64,000 bases of DNA from Chloroflexota bacterium (GCA_029555965.1 JAKQHY010000015.1:1-64000), one strand, 5' to 3'; counted from the stretch's first letter, positions 7,773 through 17,183 are shown. Made by a program: numbers and translations. Notes: a model not told the origin generated them from the sequence alone.

Positions 7773-8147
7773 TTATGCCATCTGGCGCAACACCAGGTGA
7801 ACTTGCCCGCCGCGCTCGACTTGCTCCGAGACCATCTCAAAGCCCTGGGCCTGGAGCTTGTCGCACACGGCGTGGTAGGCGTAGCGCTGCGTCACTTCCT
7901 GCACAAATGTCTTCTGGTTGACGCCGCGCACGCCCCACCAGTCGGCCACCACCTCGTAGGCCTCGCCGCGTTTTTTGAAGCCGATGGGATACCCCTTGGT
8001 CTTGACTACCAGATCGGCCTCAGTACGCTGTCCGCCAAAACCCCGCACCTTGTTGCCTTCCTCATATTCGTATTTCAGGTCAGCCAGCGCCCGTTTGAGA
8101 TACTCCAATTCCACAATCTGCGTCTTGATGCGTGTAAAATGCGACAT
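7773..8147 (-). CDS. DUF1257 (Ycf35-like) protein
   Basis: MSHFTRIKTQIVELEYLKRALADLKYEYEEG...WWGVRGVNQKTFVQEVTQRYAYHAV. Confidence 0.8.
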   Translation of the reverse strand: MSHFTRIKTQIVELEYLKRALADLKYEYEEGNKVRGFGGQRTEADLVVKTKGYPIGFKKRGEAYEVVADWWGVRGVNQKTFVQEVTQRYAYHAVCDKLQAQGFEMVSEQVERGGQVHLVLRQMA

Positions 8148-8171
8148 AGTGACTCCTCCGAGAATACAAGA

Positions 8172-8245
8172 CTGTTTCACGCTAAGGCGCAAAGACGCAA
8201 AGTAAAAAAAACTTGGCGGGCTTGACGCCTTGGCGTGAGATTTTC
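8172..8245. repeat. GCAAAGRC palindromic repeat
   Basis: gtttcacgctaaggcgcaaagacgcaaag...ttgacgccttggcgtgagat. Confidence 0.85.
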
Positions 8246-8246
8246 A

Positions 8247-9260
8247 TCAGCGCGGCGACGCCGCCGTCAAGCGCGCGCCGTAGTTGAACGAGGTCGTCTC
8301 TTCGTTGCGGTCGGTGGCGGGCGGCGGCTCCGGCGAGAGGGCGGAGATTTCCGCGCGCATTTCGGGCGTCAGCAAGAGATCCAACGCGCCCAGCGAACCC
8401 TCCAACTGCGCCACATTGCGCGCGCCAATGATGGGCGCGGTGATCGCCGGGTGGCTCCCCACCCACGCAACGGCCAGACTGACCGGGTTGTACCCGTGCT
8501 CTTTTGCAAACTGCGTGAAATCTTCGGCGACCTGATACACCCACTCGGCGCCATAGCGTGTCTGGTACATCGCGTTACTCACCAACCGCCCGCCCTCCGG
8601 CTTCCGCGCGACGCCATACTTGCCGGTGAGCAATCCGCCGCCCAACGGGCTATACGGGATCACACCGAGGCCTTCGGACTGCGCCAGGGGCAGGATTTCC
8701 ACCTCCGCCTGCCGCTTGACGAGATTGTACATCGGTTGCAGGCAGGCAAACCTGGCCCACCCGTGCAACGCGGAGATACCCAACGCCTTGGCGATCTGCC
8801 ACGCGGCAAAGTTGCTGACCGCCGGGTAGAGTACCTTGCCCTGGCGGACCAGATCGTCCAGCGCCCAAAGCGTCTCCTCGAGGGGCGTGACTTCGTCAAA
8901 GCGGTGCAGAAAATAGAGATCAACGTAATCAGTGTTGAGCCGCTTCAGGCTTTGCGCGATGGAGTGCATGATGTGCTTGCGACTCGAACCGCGCGCGTTG
9001 ACGTCGTCGCCCATCGGGAAATGCACCTTGGTGGTGATGACCAGCTCGGCGCGCTGCCCCTGGATGAGTTTGCCCAGGATTTCCTCGGCGCGGCCATGCT
9101 GATAAACGTTGGCGCAGTCGAAGAAATTGATGCCCACATCGCGGCAGCGGTGGAACATAGCGGCGGACGTTTCCTCGTCCGCGTCGCCCCCAAAAGACAT
9201 CGTGCCAAAGCACAAAGGCGAGACCTTGACGCCTGTGTTGCCTAACAGCTTGTATTCCAT
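8247..9260 (-). CDS. Aldo/keto reductase
   Basis: MEYKLLGNTGVKVSPLCFGTMSFGG...INFFDCANVY...LNTDYVDLYFLHRFD. Confidence 0.93.
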   Translation of the reverse strand: MEYKLLGNTGVKVSPLCFGTMSFGGDADEETSAAMFHRCRDVGINFFDCANVYQHGRAEEILGKLIQGQRAELVITTKVHFPMGDDVNARGSSRKHIMHSIAQSLKRLNTDYVDLYFLHRFDEVTPLEETLWALDDLVRQGKVLYPAVSNFAAWQIAKALGISALHGWARFACLQPMYNLVKRQAEVEILPLAQSEGLGVIPYSPLGGGLLTGKYGVARKPEGGRLVSNAMYQTRYGAEWVYQVAEDFTQFAKEHGYNPVSLAVAWVGSHPAITAPIIGARNVAQLEGSLGALDLLLTPEMRAEISALSPEPPPATDRNEETTSFNYGARLTAASPR

Positions 9261-9345
9261 AGCTACCTCCTAAAAACAGGGATTGGGAATTAGGGGTTGA
9301 GGATTAGGGCGCGCCCCAGTCCATAAGCCCCGATCTCCCCAATGT

Positions 9346-9996
9346 TTACCACTGAATGGGGACGCCCCCGTGTTCAGCCAGATAAGCGTTAGTCTTTGAA
9401 AAGTGCTTGCAGCCGAAGAATCCCTGATGGGCCGACAGCGGCGAGGGGTGGACGGATTCCAGGATCAGGTGACGGGCGGCGTCAATGAGGGCGCGCTTGG
9501 ACTGCGCGTGGCGGCCCCACAAAATGAAGACCAGGTGCTCGCGCTTGCAACTCAACTCGGCGATGATCTGATCGGTCAGGACGTGCCAGCCCAAATCCTT
9601 GTGCGAGGCGGCCCGGCCCGCCTCGACGGTAAGCGCGGCATTGAGCAGCAGCACTCCCTGCTCCGCCCAGCGCGTTAGATCGGGGGAGAAGGTTTGCGGT
9701 TGACCGCCATACACATCCATTTCGATTTCCTTAAAAATATTCAGCAGGGAGGGCGGCGCCTTCACTCCCTGGGGCACAGAAAACGCCAGTCCGTTCGCTT
9801 GACCCGGTCCGTGATACGGGTCCTGGCCGACAATGACCACCTGCACGCGCTCAAATGGCAGTGTTTCCAGCGCGTAGAAAGTGCGCTCGCGGGGCGGATA
9901 CACCGTCGTCTGCACGCGGCGCGCGTCCGCCTTTGCCAGCATCTCCAAATGATAGCCGGTCTGCATCAAAGGAATCGTCTCCTGCCAGGTCTGCAT
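9346..9996 (-). CDS. ung: Uracil-DNA glycosylase
   Basis: VVIVGQDPYHGPGQANGLAFSV, ILWGRHAQSK, HPSPLSAHQGFFGCKHF; start set at MQTW after an AGGT-type RBS. Confidence 0.95.
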   Translation of the reverse strand: MQTWQETIPLMQTGYHLEMLAKADARRVQTTVYPPRERTFYALETLPFERVQVVIVGQDPYHGPGQANGLAFSVPQGVKAPPSLLNIFKEIEMDVYGGQPQTFSPDLTRWAEQGVLLLNAALTVEAGRAASHKDLGWHVLTDQIIAELSCKREHLVFILWGRHAQSKRALIDAARHLILESVHPSPLSAHQGFFGCKHFSKTNAYLAEHGGVPIQW

Positions 9997-10081
9997 AGAT
10001 ACCTCCGTGGGTTGAGTTTGGCCTAAGTTTAGTGCAGATCGGGGTTTGGGCAAGTGCAAAGTCCGTCGCCGCAAAACACCT

Positions 10082-10261
10082 TTAGAATCTATCCGAAAAT
10101 TCGTTTTGGCCCGCGATTTGCGCCTAAAGGCGCGGTTTGAAGGGTATTTTTTCGTTGGCGGGCTGCGCCCGCCAACGAAAAAATACCTTCCTGAAAGCGG
10201 CTTTAGCCGCAAGGCCTGACGTAGTGGTACAACATCGCCATAATTTTCGGATAGGTTCTTA
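10082..10261 (-). mobile_element. 180-bp MITE-like multi-hairpin element, copy 2
   Basis: Reverse complement closely matches 3801-3980. Confidence 0.75.
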
Positions 10262-10382
10262 GGACTTACGCACGGATGGCGCTTTTGCAGCGCAGAACAC
10301 GCTGAGGCCGCTGAGATCCTATAAAAATCTCTGCGCGCTTTGTGTATTCTGCAGTAATACTCACTGGATTGCGTCAGTTCTA
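10261..10382. repeat. AGGACTTACG / CTCTGCG palindromic repeat
   Basis: aggacttacgca...cagaacacgctgaggccgctgag...aaaaatctctgcg...tgcgtcagttct; related to 43908-44014. Confidence 0.65.
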
Positions 10383-10514
10383 GCCTTTAAAAATCCGGGC
10401 TTTGGCCGTCTTCTGCGCCGCAATCATATATTCCGCATCGCTTAATACGACAAATTTTCCTCTCAACTGGTATGCAACATATAGGGGTAATATCAAATCT
10501 TCTCGTAAAACGGC

Positions 10515-10543
10515 TTGTAAAATTTTCAAATACCTGATATAAT
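10515..10543 (+). promoter_or_regulatory. Putative sigma70-type promoter
   Basis: TTGTAA-N17-TATAAT upstream of 10600 ORF. Confidence 0.55.
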
Positions 10544-10599
10544 ACAACTGGTCTGTTATACCCCCAACCTAAGCCAGGGATTGACTACACAGGAGGAGC

Positions 10600-11181
10600 A
10601 TGATGAAAATACTGCATCGGGGAATATTGGGCGCCGCCATGGTGTTATTGGTATTGTTGGCCGCGATTCCTGTAGTCTGGGCTACACCGGAACAAAGTCT
10701 GCACAATCAATCTATTCCAACCCGCACATCTGCGCCGCCGCAGACCGAGCCGGCCCCCACGCCAGTGATGGCAGCCTCTGGCCCACAACGAAATTTGGAT
10801 GCCGCGTTCTCGCAGACGGCCGACGCGACCCCCACGCCAGAACCACCCAAGTCCCATTCCGGCGCGCTGCCGGCCCTGCCCGATCTGCCGGACATCGCCG
10901 CGCTGCCGGGACGGCAAACGGGAGCATCGGACGGCTCCGGCGCAGGCGATCAAGCCGGCGACATCGCCGGCATTCCCGAGCACCCCGCAAACGGGCCAAA
11001 CGCGCTTCCCTTTGAAGATTCCTCGTCTGAAAATATTCAGGCCGACCACAGCCCTTTACGGTGGCTATTCCCCGGACACTCGGCTTCACAGCCACTTGCA
11101 TTGCCCGCACTTTTGGGCATGAGTCTGCTGATATTGGGCATTGGACTGTTAGTCTTTGCTGGACGCCACTCTGCGAAGTAA
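10600..11181 (+). CDS. Secreted/membrane-anchored hypothetical protein
   Basis: N-terminal signal, Pro/Thr-rich middle, C-terminal TM LPALLGMSLLILGIGLLVFAGRHSAK; ggaggag RBS. Confidence 0.7.
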   Translation: MMKILHRGILGAAMVLLVLLAAIPVVWATPEQSLHNQSIPTRTSAPPQTEPAPTPVMAASGPQRNLDAAFSQTADATPTPEPPKSHSGALPALPDLPDIAALPGRQTGASDGSGAGDQAGDIAGIPEHPANGPNALPFEDSSSENIQADHSPLRWLFPGHSASQPLALPALLGMSLLILGIGLLVFAGRHSAK

Positions 11182-11236
11182 TCGGACGCTGGCATCGCCC
11201 GGCTCATCATGCAGCCATAGGGTAAAGGGGAACGCG

Positions 11237-13915
11237 ATGAAAATGTATATAGACAAGAAGACTCTCTGTGTGTTTCTGTCATTGACGCTGGTGTTGACGC
11301 TGGCGCTAGGCTTGAGCCACAGCAAGCCGGTGCGGGCGGCCACCCTGACCGTGGATGGAACATGTACCGATTCCAACGGGGATGGGCTGTGCGACGACGG
11401 CGTGACCTACAAAACGATCCAGGCAGCCGTCAACGCCGCCGTAGCCGGGGACACGGTGCAAGTGCTGCCGGCCACGTATCCCGAACGGGTGCTGATTGAC
11501 AAGCCACTCATCGTCAACGGCGATCCCGGCGACCTGGCGACGGCCGGGCCGGGCGGCAATGCGCCCATTGTGGACGGCGGCGGCGCGGCCGGCTACGGCT
11601 TCCGCATCGCGGCGGGCGTGGATAACGTCAGCGTCAGCGGGTTCATCATCCAGAATTATGGCGCCGGCCCGGAATCCGCCGGCGGTCAATCGGCGGGCGT
11701 GGGCGCCGTCAACCCCACACTGGATCCGACCACGGCGATCACGGTGAGCGACAATCGCTTTGAAGACATCAACTGGGCTTCGGTCTTCTTCTTCAACGGC
11801 GGGCAAAGCACCTTCCAAAACATCGCCATTCAGTACAACGTAGTCAACGTTGGTCCCTGGGCTTTGGACACCAACGTCTACGGTATCGAGTGTACGAACT
11901 GCGCCAACGCGACCATCGCCCACAACGTGGTCTCCGGCGGCGCCAACGGCATCGTGCTTTCGGCGCAGGGGTCGCCCGCGTATCCGGTGACAGCCGCCGA
12001 CAATGCCATCCTCAACAATGAGGTGCGCAACGCCGACGAAGGCGACATCCTGCTGATGAGCTACGACCCCACCTGGACGACCGGCGCGCCGCGCTTGCAG
12101 GGGACGCGCATTGAGGGCAATACCCTGACCAACGATGGGACGCTGGGCGTCCAGGGCAACAGCGCCATCCTGGTCTATTCCTACGAAAACGGCGTGCTGG
12201 ACGGGTTGAGCGTGCTCAACAACACCATCACCGTGGCCCATTGCGACAACATCCCCCTGGATTTGGCGACGGCGTCCAATATCACGCTGGACGGCAACGC
12301 CATCACCGTGGCGAATCCGGTCGTGGCCGGGCGCGTGCTGTATCTGAACACGGTGGGTGGAAGCCACATCAATGTGCTCAACAATCAGATTGCCATTCAG
12401 GGCGTGACGACGGCGGAACACTTCCACGCAGTAGATTTGAACGGCGGCGAGGCGCCGGGCGCGCGCAGCCGTAGCGGGGCGGGCGTGTGGAGCATCCAAC
12501 ACGCGTTCCCGCTGCCCACCGCAAAGCGTACCCACGCCGTGACCAGCCGCCCCGGGTTTGAGGGCGCGCGCATCTCCGGCAACACCTTCACCAGCGAGCG
12601 CGTGGGCGCGCACAGCGCGGGCGTCCGCCTGCGCGAAACCCTGCCGGCCACCGCCACGGTGAGCGTGCTGAACAACACCATCCGCGGCTTCTACAGCGGC
12701 ATCTGGCCCAACGCCCCGCTGAACTTCTACGTCCGCGACAATCAACTGCTGCAAAACGACTACGGCCTCCTCACCTCCGGCAGCGGGTACAAACTCAACC
12801 TGATCGCCACCGGGAACGTCATCAGCGGCAACGGCGTCGCCGGCATCGCGCTGGCGGCCGGCGGCCCGATCTCGGCCACGTTGGGCGGGAGCCTGGCTGC
12901 CGCGAACACCTTCCGCAACAACGGGCCGGGCGGCGCGCTCAACCTCCGGGTCGAGCTGCCCGCCAGCAATCCCATCGTGGAAGCGACCTTCAACGACTGG
13001 GGGCCTACGGATGTCTGCGACATCGCCGCCACTTTCGACGAGCGCAGCGGCGTCCGATTGGTCCATTATTATGATATGCTGGCGGCAGCGGCCCCCACCA
13101 TCATCCCGGCGGATAACGCGACCCCGTCGCACATCACGGGAACGCTGACGGGTCTCTACGCCCCGGCGGGCAACGTGGTCAGCTTTACCACCAACCTGGG
13201 CGTCCTGACCCCGGAAACGGACCTCGCCGACGTTGCCGGCGAAGCGCACAGCGCGCTGCGCTCGGACACGGAGGGCACGGCCACCGTCGTCGCTACGGCG
13301 GGGATGGCCTGCGCCTATACCGAAGCGGATCAGGTGGCGGTGGTCGTCCGCAACGCCGGACCTGGCCCCCATCTCGTCTATCTGCCGCTGGTCATGCGCA
13401 ACTACACCCCGCTGCCCGATCTGGTCGTCACGGCGCTTGAGGCCAGCAGCTATGGCGTCACTGTCACCATCGAGAACTGGGGCAACGCGGCAGTGGATGA
13501 CGCCTTCTGGGTAGATGTCTACATCAACCCGGACACCGTCCCCCAGAGCGTCAACGAAATCTGGATGTACGTGGGGGATTACGGGCTGGCCTGGGGCGTC
13601 CCGACCAACCTCACGCCCATGAGACCGCGCGACGTGCTGACCCTGACCATCGGCGACGCCTACTACTACCCCGAATACAGCAACGTGACCTGGCCGTTGA
13701 CCGCCAGCACCGTGCTCTATGCGCAGGTGGACTCCAACAACCCCGGCATTGTCTTTGGCGCAGTGTTGGAAAATCACGAGGCCGAGGAACGCCCCTACAA
13801 CAACATCTTTGGCCCGGTGCAGCCGTCCGTCATCCAACGTCAAGGGACGCCGCCCTCCACGGGAGGAGCGCGCCCGCGACCGGACGCCCTGCCGCCGCGA
13901 CCCTCGCATCCATAA
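11237..13915 (+). CDS. Secreted right-handed beta-helix repeat protein with Ig-like domain
   Basis: Signal peptide; TIQAAVNAAVAGDTVQVLPATYPERV; repeated NNT/GN..I; PHLVYLPLVMRNYTP. Confidence 0.85.
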   Translation: MKMYIDKKTLCVFLSLTLVLTLALGLSHSKPVRAATLTVDGTCTDSNGDGLCDDGVTYKTIQAAVNAAVAGDTVQVLPATYPERVLIDKPLIVNGDPGDLATAGPGGNAPIVDGGGAAGYGFRIAAGVDNVSVSGFIIQNYGAGPESAGGQSAGVGAVNPTLDPTTAITVSDNRFEDINWASVFFFNGGQSTFQNIAIQYNVVNVGPWALDTNVYGIECTNCANATIAHNVVSGGANGIVLSAQGSPAYPVTAADNAILNNEVRNADEGDILLMSYDPTWTTGAPRLQGTRIEGNTLTNDGTLGVQGNSAILVYSYENGVLDGLSVLNNTITVAHCDNIPLDLATASNITLDGNAITVANPVVAGRVLYLNTVGGSHINVLNNQIAIQGVTTAEHFHAVDLNGGEAPGARSRSGAGVWSIQHAFPLPTAKRTHAVTSRPGFEGARISGNTFTSERVGAHSAGVRLRETLPATATVSVLNNTIRGFYSGIWPNAPLNFYVRDNQLLQNDYGLLTSGSGYKLNLIATGNVISGNGVAGIALAAGGPISATLGGSLAAANTFRNNGPGGALNLRVELPASNPIVEATFNDWGPTDVCDIAATFDERSGVRLVHYYDMLAAAAPTIIPADNATPSHITGTLTGLYAPAGNVVSFTTNLGVLTPETDLADVAGEAHSALRSDTEGTATVVATAGMACAYTEADQVAVVVRNAGPGPHLVYLPLVMRNYTPLPDLVVTALEASSYGVTVTIENWGNAAVDDAFWVDVYINPDTVPQSVNEIWMYVGDYGLAWGVPTNLTPMRPRDVLTLTIGDAYYYPEYSNVTWPLTASTVLYAQVDSNNPGIVFGAVLENHEAEERPYNNIFGPVQPSVIQRQGTPPSTGGARPRPDALPPRPSHP

Positions 13916-13941
13916 AGCGCTCAGGAAAGGAGAGGAGACTC

Positions 13942-14334
13942 ATGCCCACAAAAAATACCCACCATCTGCACGCCTGGAAACTTTTCGCCGGCGGCCTGGC
14001 CGTTGTGCTGGCCCTGCTCATTGGCCCCTTGTGGCTGCAATCCGTCACGCTGGCGGCGCCACAGGCGCAGGGAACCCTGCCGCCGCGCTACACGCCCACG
14101 CCCGAAGCCACCGCGGTCACGCCCACCACCCCACCGCCCACCACCCCACCCACCACCCCGCAGGCCACCGAGTCCCCTGGCCCGCAGACCCCCGCCACCA
14201 TCCTGCTGCCGGACACAGGCAGCGCCTTGACCGCGCCGGGGTTTGTTATTGCCGGCCTATCTCTGACCATCCTGGGCGTCACCCGCCTGGCATCGCATAA
14301 AAACCGGCGCGAGCAGCGCAAGGAAACCCAATAA
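13942..14334 (+). CDS. LPXTG-type cell-surface protein
   Basis: Signal, Pro/Thr linker, C-terminal LPDTGSALTAPGFVIAGLSLTILGVTRLASHKNRREQRK. Confidence 0.75.
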   Translation: MPTKNTHHLHAWKLFAGGLAVVLALLIGPLWLQSVTLAAPQAQGTLPPRYTPTPEATAVTPTTPPPTTPPTTPQATESPGPQTPATILLPDTGSALTAPGFVIAGLSLTILGVTRLASHKNRREQRKETQ

Positions 14335-14340
14335 AAAGCC

Positions 14341-14456
14341 CAACGTTCCAACGTTCCAACGTCCCAACGTCCCAACGTTCCAACGTTCCAACGTTCCAAC
14401 GTCCCAACGTCCCAACGTCCCAACGTTCCAACGTTCCAACGTCCCAACGTTTAAAC
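14341..14456. repeat. Octanucleotide AACGTTCC/AACGTCCC array
   Basis: Tandem 8-bp units, each centred on AACGTY. Confidence 0.95.
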
Positions 14457-14474
14457 GCCTCAAGGAGGATTGCT

Positions 14475-16493
14475 ATGCAGCGCGAAATACACTGGTCGCC
14501 GCCTTTCAAGCAACTGGGGGTACGCACCCTGCGGGTGCGCAACCGCTACTTGCTGCTGGTGGATATGATCACGCTCCCGCTGGCGGCCTACTTCGCCTTT
14601 ATCCTGCGCCTGGACCTGCGCAGCCTGGACGTGGGCAGCTACCGGAACACCGCGCTGGTGTTTGCCGCCGTCGCGCTCGCGGTCAAGGTGAGCGTCCTGT
14701 TGCACCTGGACGGGTACAGCCGGTACTGGCCCTTCGCCAGTATGCCGGAACTCGACCTGGTAATTCAAGCCATCCTTGTGGGGGAGGCGCTCACGGTGGC
14801 CCTGGGGACGATCATTCTGCGGCTGACCGGCCTCCCGCTGTTCCCCCTCTCCATTCCATTCCTGGATTTCCTGCTGGCGGCGTTTGCCGTTGCCGGGCCG
14901 CGCTTGCTGCTGCGGTGGCTGTACTATCAAGCGCAGCGCCGGAAATGCGTGGCAGCCGCGTGCGTTCACAAGCGCGTCCTCATTGTGGGCGCGGGCAAGG
15001 GCGGCTATCTGACGTTGCAGGAGATCACCCGCAACCCCGCCCTGGGCCTGCTGCCGGTGGGCTTCGTGGACGACGACGTGGATAAGCAGGGCGTGGCGCT
15101 CGGCGGCGCGGTGCGGGTGCTGGGAACCACGGCGGACATCCCCGCTTTGGTGAAAGCGAAGCGCATTGACCAAATCCTCATCGCCATCCCCACCGCCTCC
15201 TCCGCCCAGATGCGGCGCATCGTCGAGATCTGCGGCCGCACCGACGCCACGGTGCTGACCCTGCCCGGCGTCTTCGAGCTGATCTCCGAGCACGTGCAGG
15301 TACAGCGCTTCCGCCCGGTGGAGGTGGCCGACCTGTTGGCCCGTGACCCGGTGCAGACCGACACCACCGAAGTCGCCCGATTGCTGGCCGGGCGCTGCGT
15401 GTTGGTGACGGGCGCGGGCGGCTCTATCGGCTCGGAGCTGTGCCGCCAGATCGCGCGCGGCAATCCGGTCCGCCTAGTGCTGCTGGGCCACGGCGAGAAT
15501 TCCATCTACCGCATCCACGGCGAACTGCGCAAAGATTTCCCCGACCTGGACGTCCAGCCCGTCATCGCCGACATCCGCGACGCGGAGCGCATAGACGCCG
15601 TCTTCGCCCAGCACCGACCCGACGTGGTTTTCCACGCGGCGGCGCACAAGCATGTGCCAATGATGGAGGCCAATCCCTTCGAGGCGGTGAGTAACAACGT
15701 GGGCGGCACGCGGACGCTGGTTCACGCGGCGGAGACGTGGGGCGTGGCGCACTTCGTGATGATCTCGACCGACAAGGCTGTGAATCCGACCAGCATCATG
15801 GGCGCGACCAAGCGCGTGGGCGAATATCTGGTGCGCGCCGCCGCGCAGCGCAGCGGGCGGGCCTTTGTCGCCGTGCGCTTCGGTAACGTCCTGGGCAGCC
15901 GGGGCAGCGTGATCCCGCTGTTCCAACAGCAAATCGCGGCCGGCGGCCCGATCACCGTGACCCACCCGGACGTCGAGCGTTACTTTATGACCATTCCGGA
16001 GGCCGTGCAGTTGGTGCTGCAAGCGGCCACGATGGGCCAGGGCGGCGAGGTTTTCGTGCTGGACATGGGCAAGCAGATCAAGATCGTGGCCCTGGCCCGC
16101 GACCTGATTCGCCTTTCCGGCCTGGAAGAAGGCAAGGACATTGACATCGTCTTCACCGGCCTGCGCCCCGGTGAGAAGCTCTACGAGGAGCTGTTTACCG
16201 CCGAGGAAACGCACGCGCGCAGCCGCCACCACAAGATTTTCTTCGCGCAGAACGGGCATATTTCGGCGGAGGGGATTGAACGGGACGTGGTGCGGCTCTT
16301 GGATGCGGCGGCGAATGGGAGCTATGAAGCGCTGTTGGCCTGTGTGAAAGCGCTGGCCCCGGCTTATGTGCCGGAACGTGAGCGGTTGGCGATGCACCAT
16401 GAAGCAGCGGTTGCCCCCCTCCGTGAACGCGCTGAGGCGCAGCCTACGGCGGAGTCATTGTTCCGGCGGGTTGAAGCGCCAGCGTTGAATTGA
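14475..16493 (+). CDS. CapD/FlaA1-like nucleoside-diphosphate-sugar epimerase/dehydratase, membrane form
   Basis: N-terminal TM segments, VLVTGAGGSIGSELCRQIAR, STDKAVNPTSIMGATKRVGE. Confidence 0.93.
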   Translation: MQREIHWSPPFKQLGVRTLRVRNRYLLLVDMITLPLAAYFAFILRLDLRSLDVGSYRNTALVFAAVALAVKVSVLLHLDGYSRYWPFASMPELDLVIQAILVGEALTVALGTIILRLTGLPLFPLSIPFLDFLLAAFAVAGPRLLLRWLYYQAQRRKCVAAACVHKRVLIVGAGKGGYLTLQEITRNPALGLLPVGFVDDDVDKQGVALGGAVRVLGTTADIPALVKAKRIDQILIAIPTASSAQMRRIVEICGRTDATVLTLPGVFELISEHVQVQRFRPVEVADLLARDPVQTDTTEVARLLAGRCVLVTGAGGSIGSELCRQIARGNPVRLVLLGHGENSIYRIHGELRKDFPDLDVQPVIADIRDAERIDAVFAQHRPDVVFHAAAHKHVPMMEANPFEAVSNNVGGTRTLVHAAETWGVAHFVMISTDKAVNPTSIMGATKRVGEYLVRAAAQRSGRAFVAVRFGNVLGSRGSVIPLFQQQIAAGGPITVTHPDVERYFMTIPEAVQLVLQAATMGQGGEVFVLDMGKQIKIVALARDLIRLSGLEEGKDIDIVFTGLRPGEKLYEELFTAEETHARSRHHKIFFAQNGHISAEGIERDVVRLLDAAANGSYEALLACVKALAPAYVPERERLAMHHEAAVAPLRERAEAQPTAESLFRRVEAPALN

Positions 16494-16496
16494 GGC

Positions 16497-16555
16497 TGAA
16501 ACGTTGGAACGTTGGAACGTTGGAACGTTGGAACGTTGAAACGTTGGAACGTTGG
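16497..16555. repeat. Octanucleotide GGAACGTT array (opposite orientation to 14341-14456)
   Basis: aacgttggaacgttggaacgttggaacgttgg. Confidence 0.9.
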
Positions 16556-16576
16556 GGAAAAGACGCATTCATAGAC

Positions 16577-16585
16577 TGGTATAAT
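16577..16585 (+). promoter_or_regulatory. Extended -10 promoter TGGTATAAT
   Basis: Same motif at 32946 and 37911. Confidence 0.4.
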
Positions 16586-16656
16586 GTAAAACGAGGATTG
16601 AGGAACGTGCTAACGTTCCAACGTACGTTGGGGTGAGAAACGAAAAGGAAACGCAA

Positions 16657-17037
16657 ATGGCGAAAACTGCACTAACACTGAATCGTGAAGCGTGGTGCGC
16701 TTATCATCCTGGGGCATGGAGAGATGCAGCGGACACATCCTACACAGCCTCCCGTTGGGATCTCGCATGGCAGGTTGCATGCGAGATTGCCTATCAATTG
16801 CACAAAGAATTTGCCCCAACACGCGTGGTGGTATTTGGATCTCTGGCGCATCGCGCGTGGTTCACACCGTGGTCGGATATTGACCTGGCCACCTGGGATA
16901 TACCACCCGAAGCCTTTTATCGCGCAGTTGCCCTGGTCATAGGTCTGAGTTCAGAATTTGAAGTTGACTTAGTTGCGCCAGAAGCCTGTAGTCCTGCGTT
17001 ACGACATGTCATTGAGCAAGAAGGAATTGAGTTATGA
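16657..17037 (+). CDS. MNT-type nucleotidyltransferase-domain protein
   Basis: VVVFGSLAHRAWFTPWSDIDLATW. Confidence 0.75.
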   Translation: MAKTALTLNREAWCAYHPGAWRDAADTSYTASRWDLAWQVACEIAYQLHKEFAPTRVVVFGSLAHRAWFTPWSDIDLATWDIPPEAFYRAVALVIGLSSEFEVDLVAPEACSPALRHVIEQEGIEL

Positions 17038-17168
17038 GTAAGCAATTACTCCGCATTGTGCATCGCATTCGCGAGGTTGCAAGCGTTAGTGACACAAACA
17101 CCGGATGTTTTCGCACAAACGAGTGCCTGAAAGCGCATTTGTTGAAGCAATCAACCCTTGATATGTGA
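17034..17168 (+). pseudogene. Possible truncated partner ORF of MNT protein
   Basis: ATGA overlap; MSKQLLRIVHRIREVASVSDTNTGCFRTNECLKAHLLKQSTLDM*. Confidence 0.35.
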
Positions 17169-17183
17169 AGCGGATATGATCTA

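Noticed and set aside
6794-7921. 375-aa ORF containing LFHAKAQRRK and RIKRIERK
   Set aside because: Runs antisense through the rSAM/DUF2997 genes and intergenic palindromes; spurious
9997-10212. N-terminal 72-aa extension of Ung in the ORF track
   Set aside because: Encoded by the MITE-like element; native start MQTW at 9996 has its own RBS
11306-13909. 867-aa minus-strand ORF
   Set aside because: Antisense shadow of the beta-helix gene in GC-rich sequence; low-complexity R/G/V-rich translation with no family features
14341-14456. CRISPR-like array
   Set aside because: Direct 8-bp tandem units with no unique spacers and no cas genes
14088-14542. ORFs with ERWNVGTLGRWDVGTL repeats
   Set aside because: Translation of the 8-bp tandem array, not a protein-coding gene
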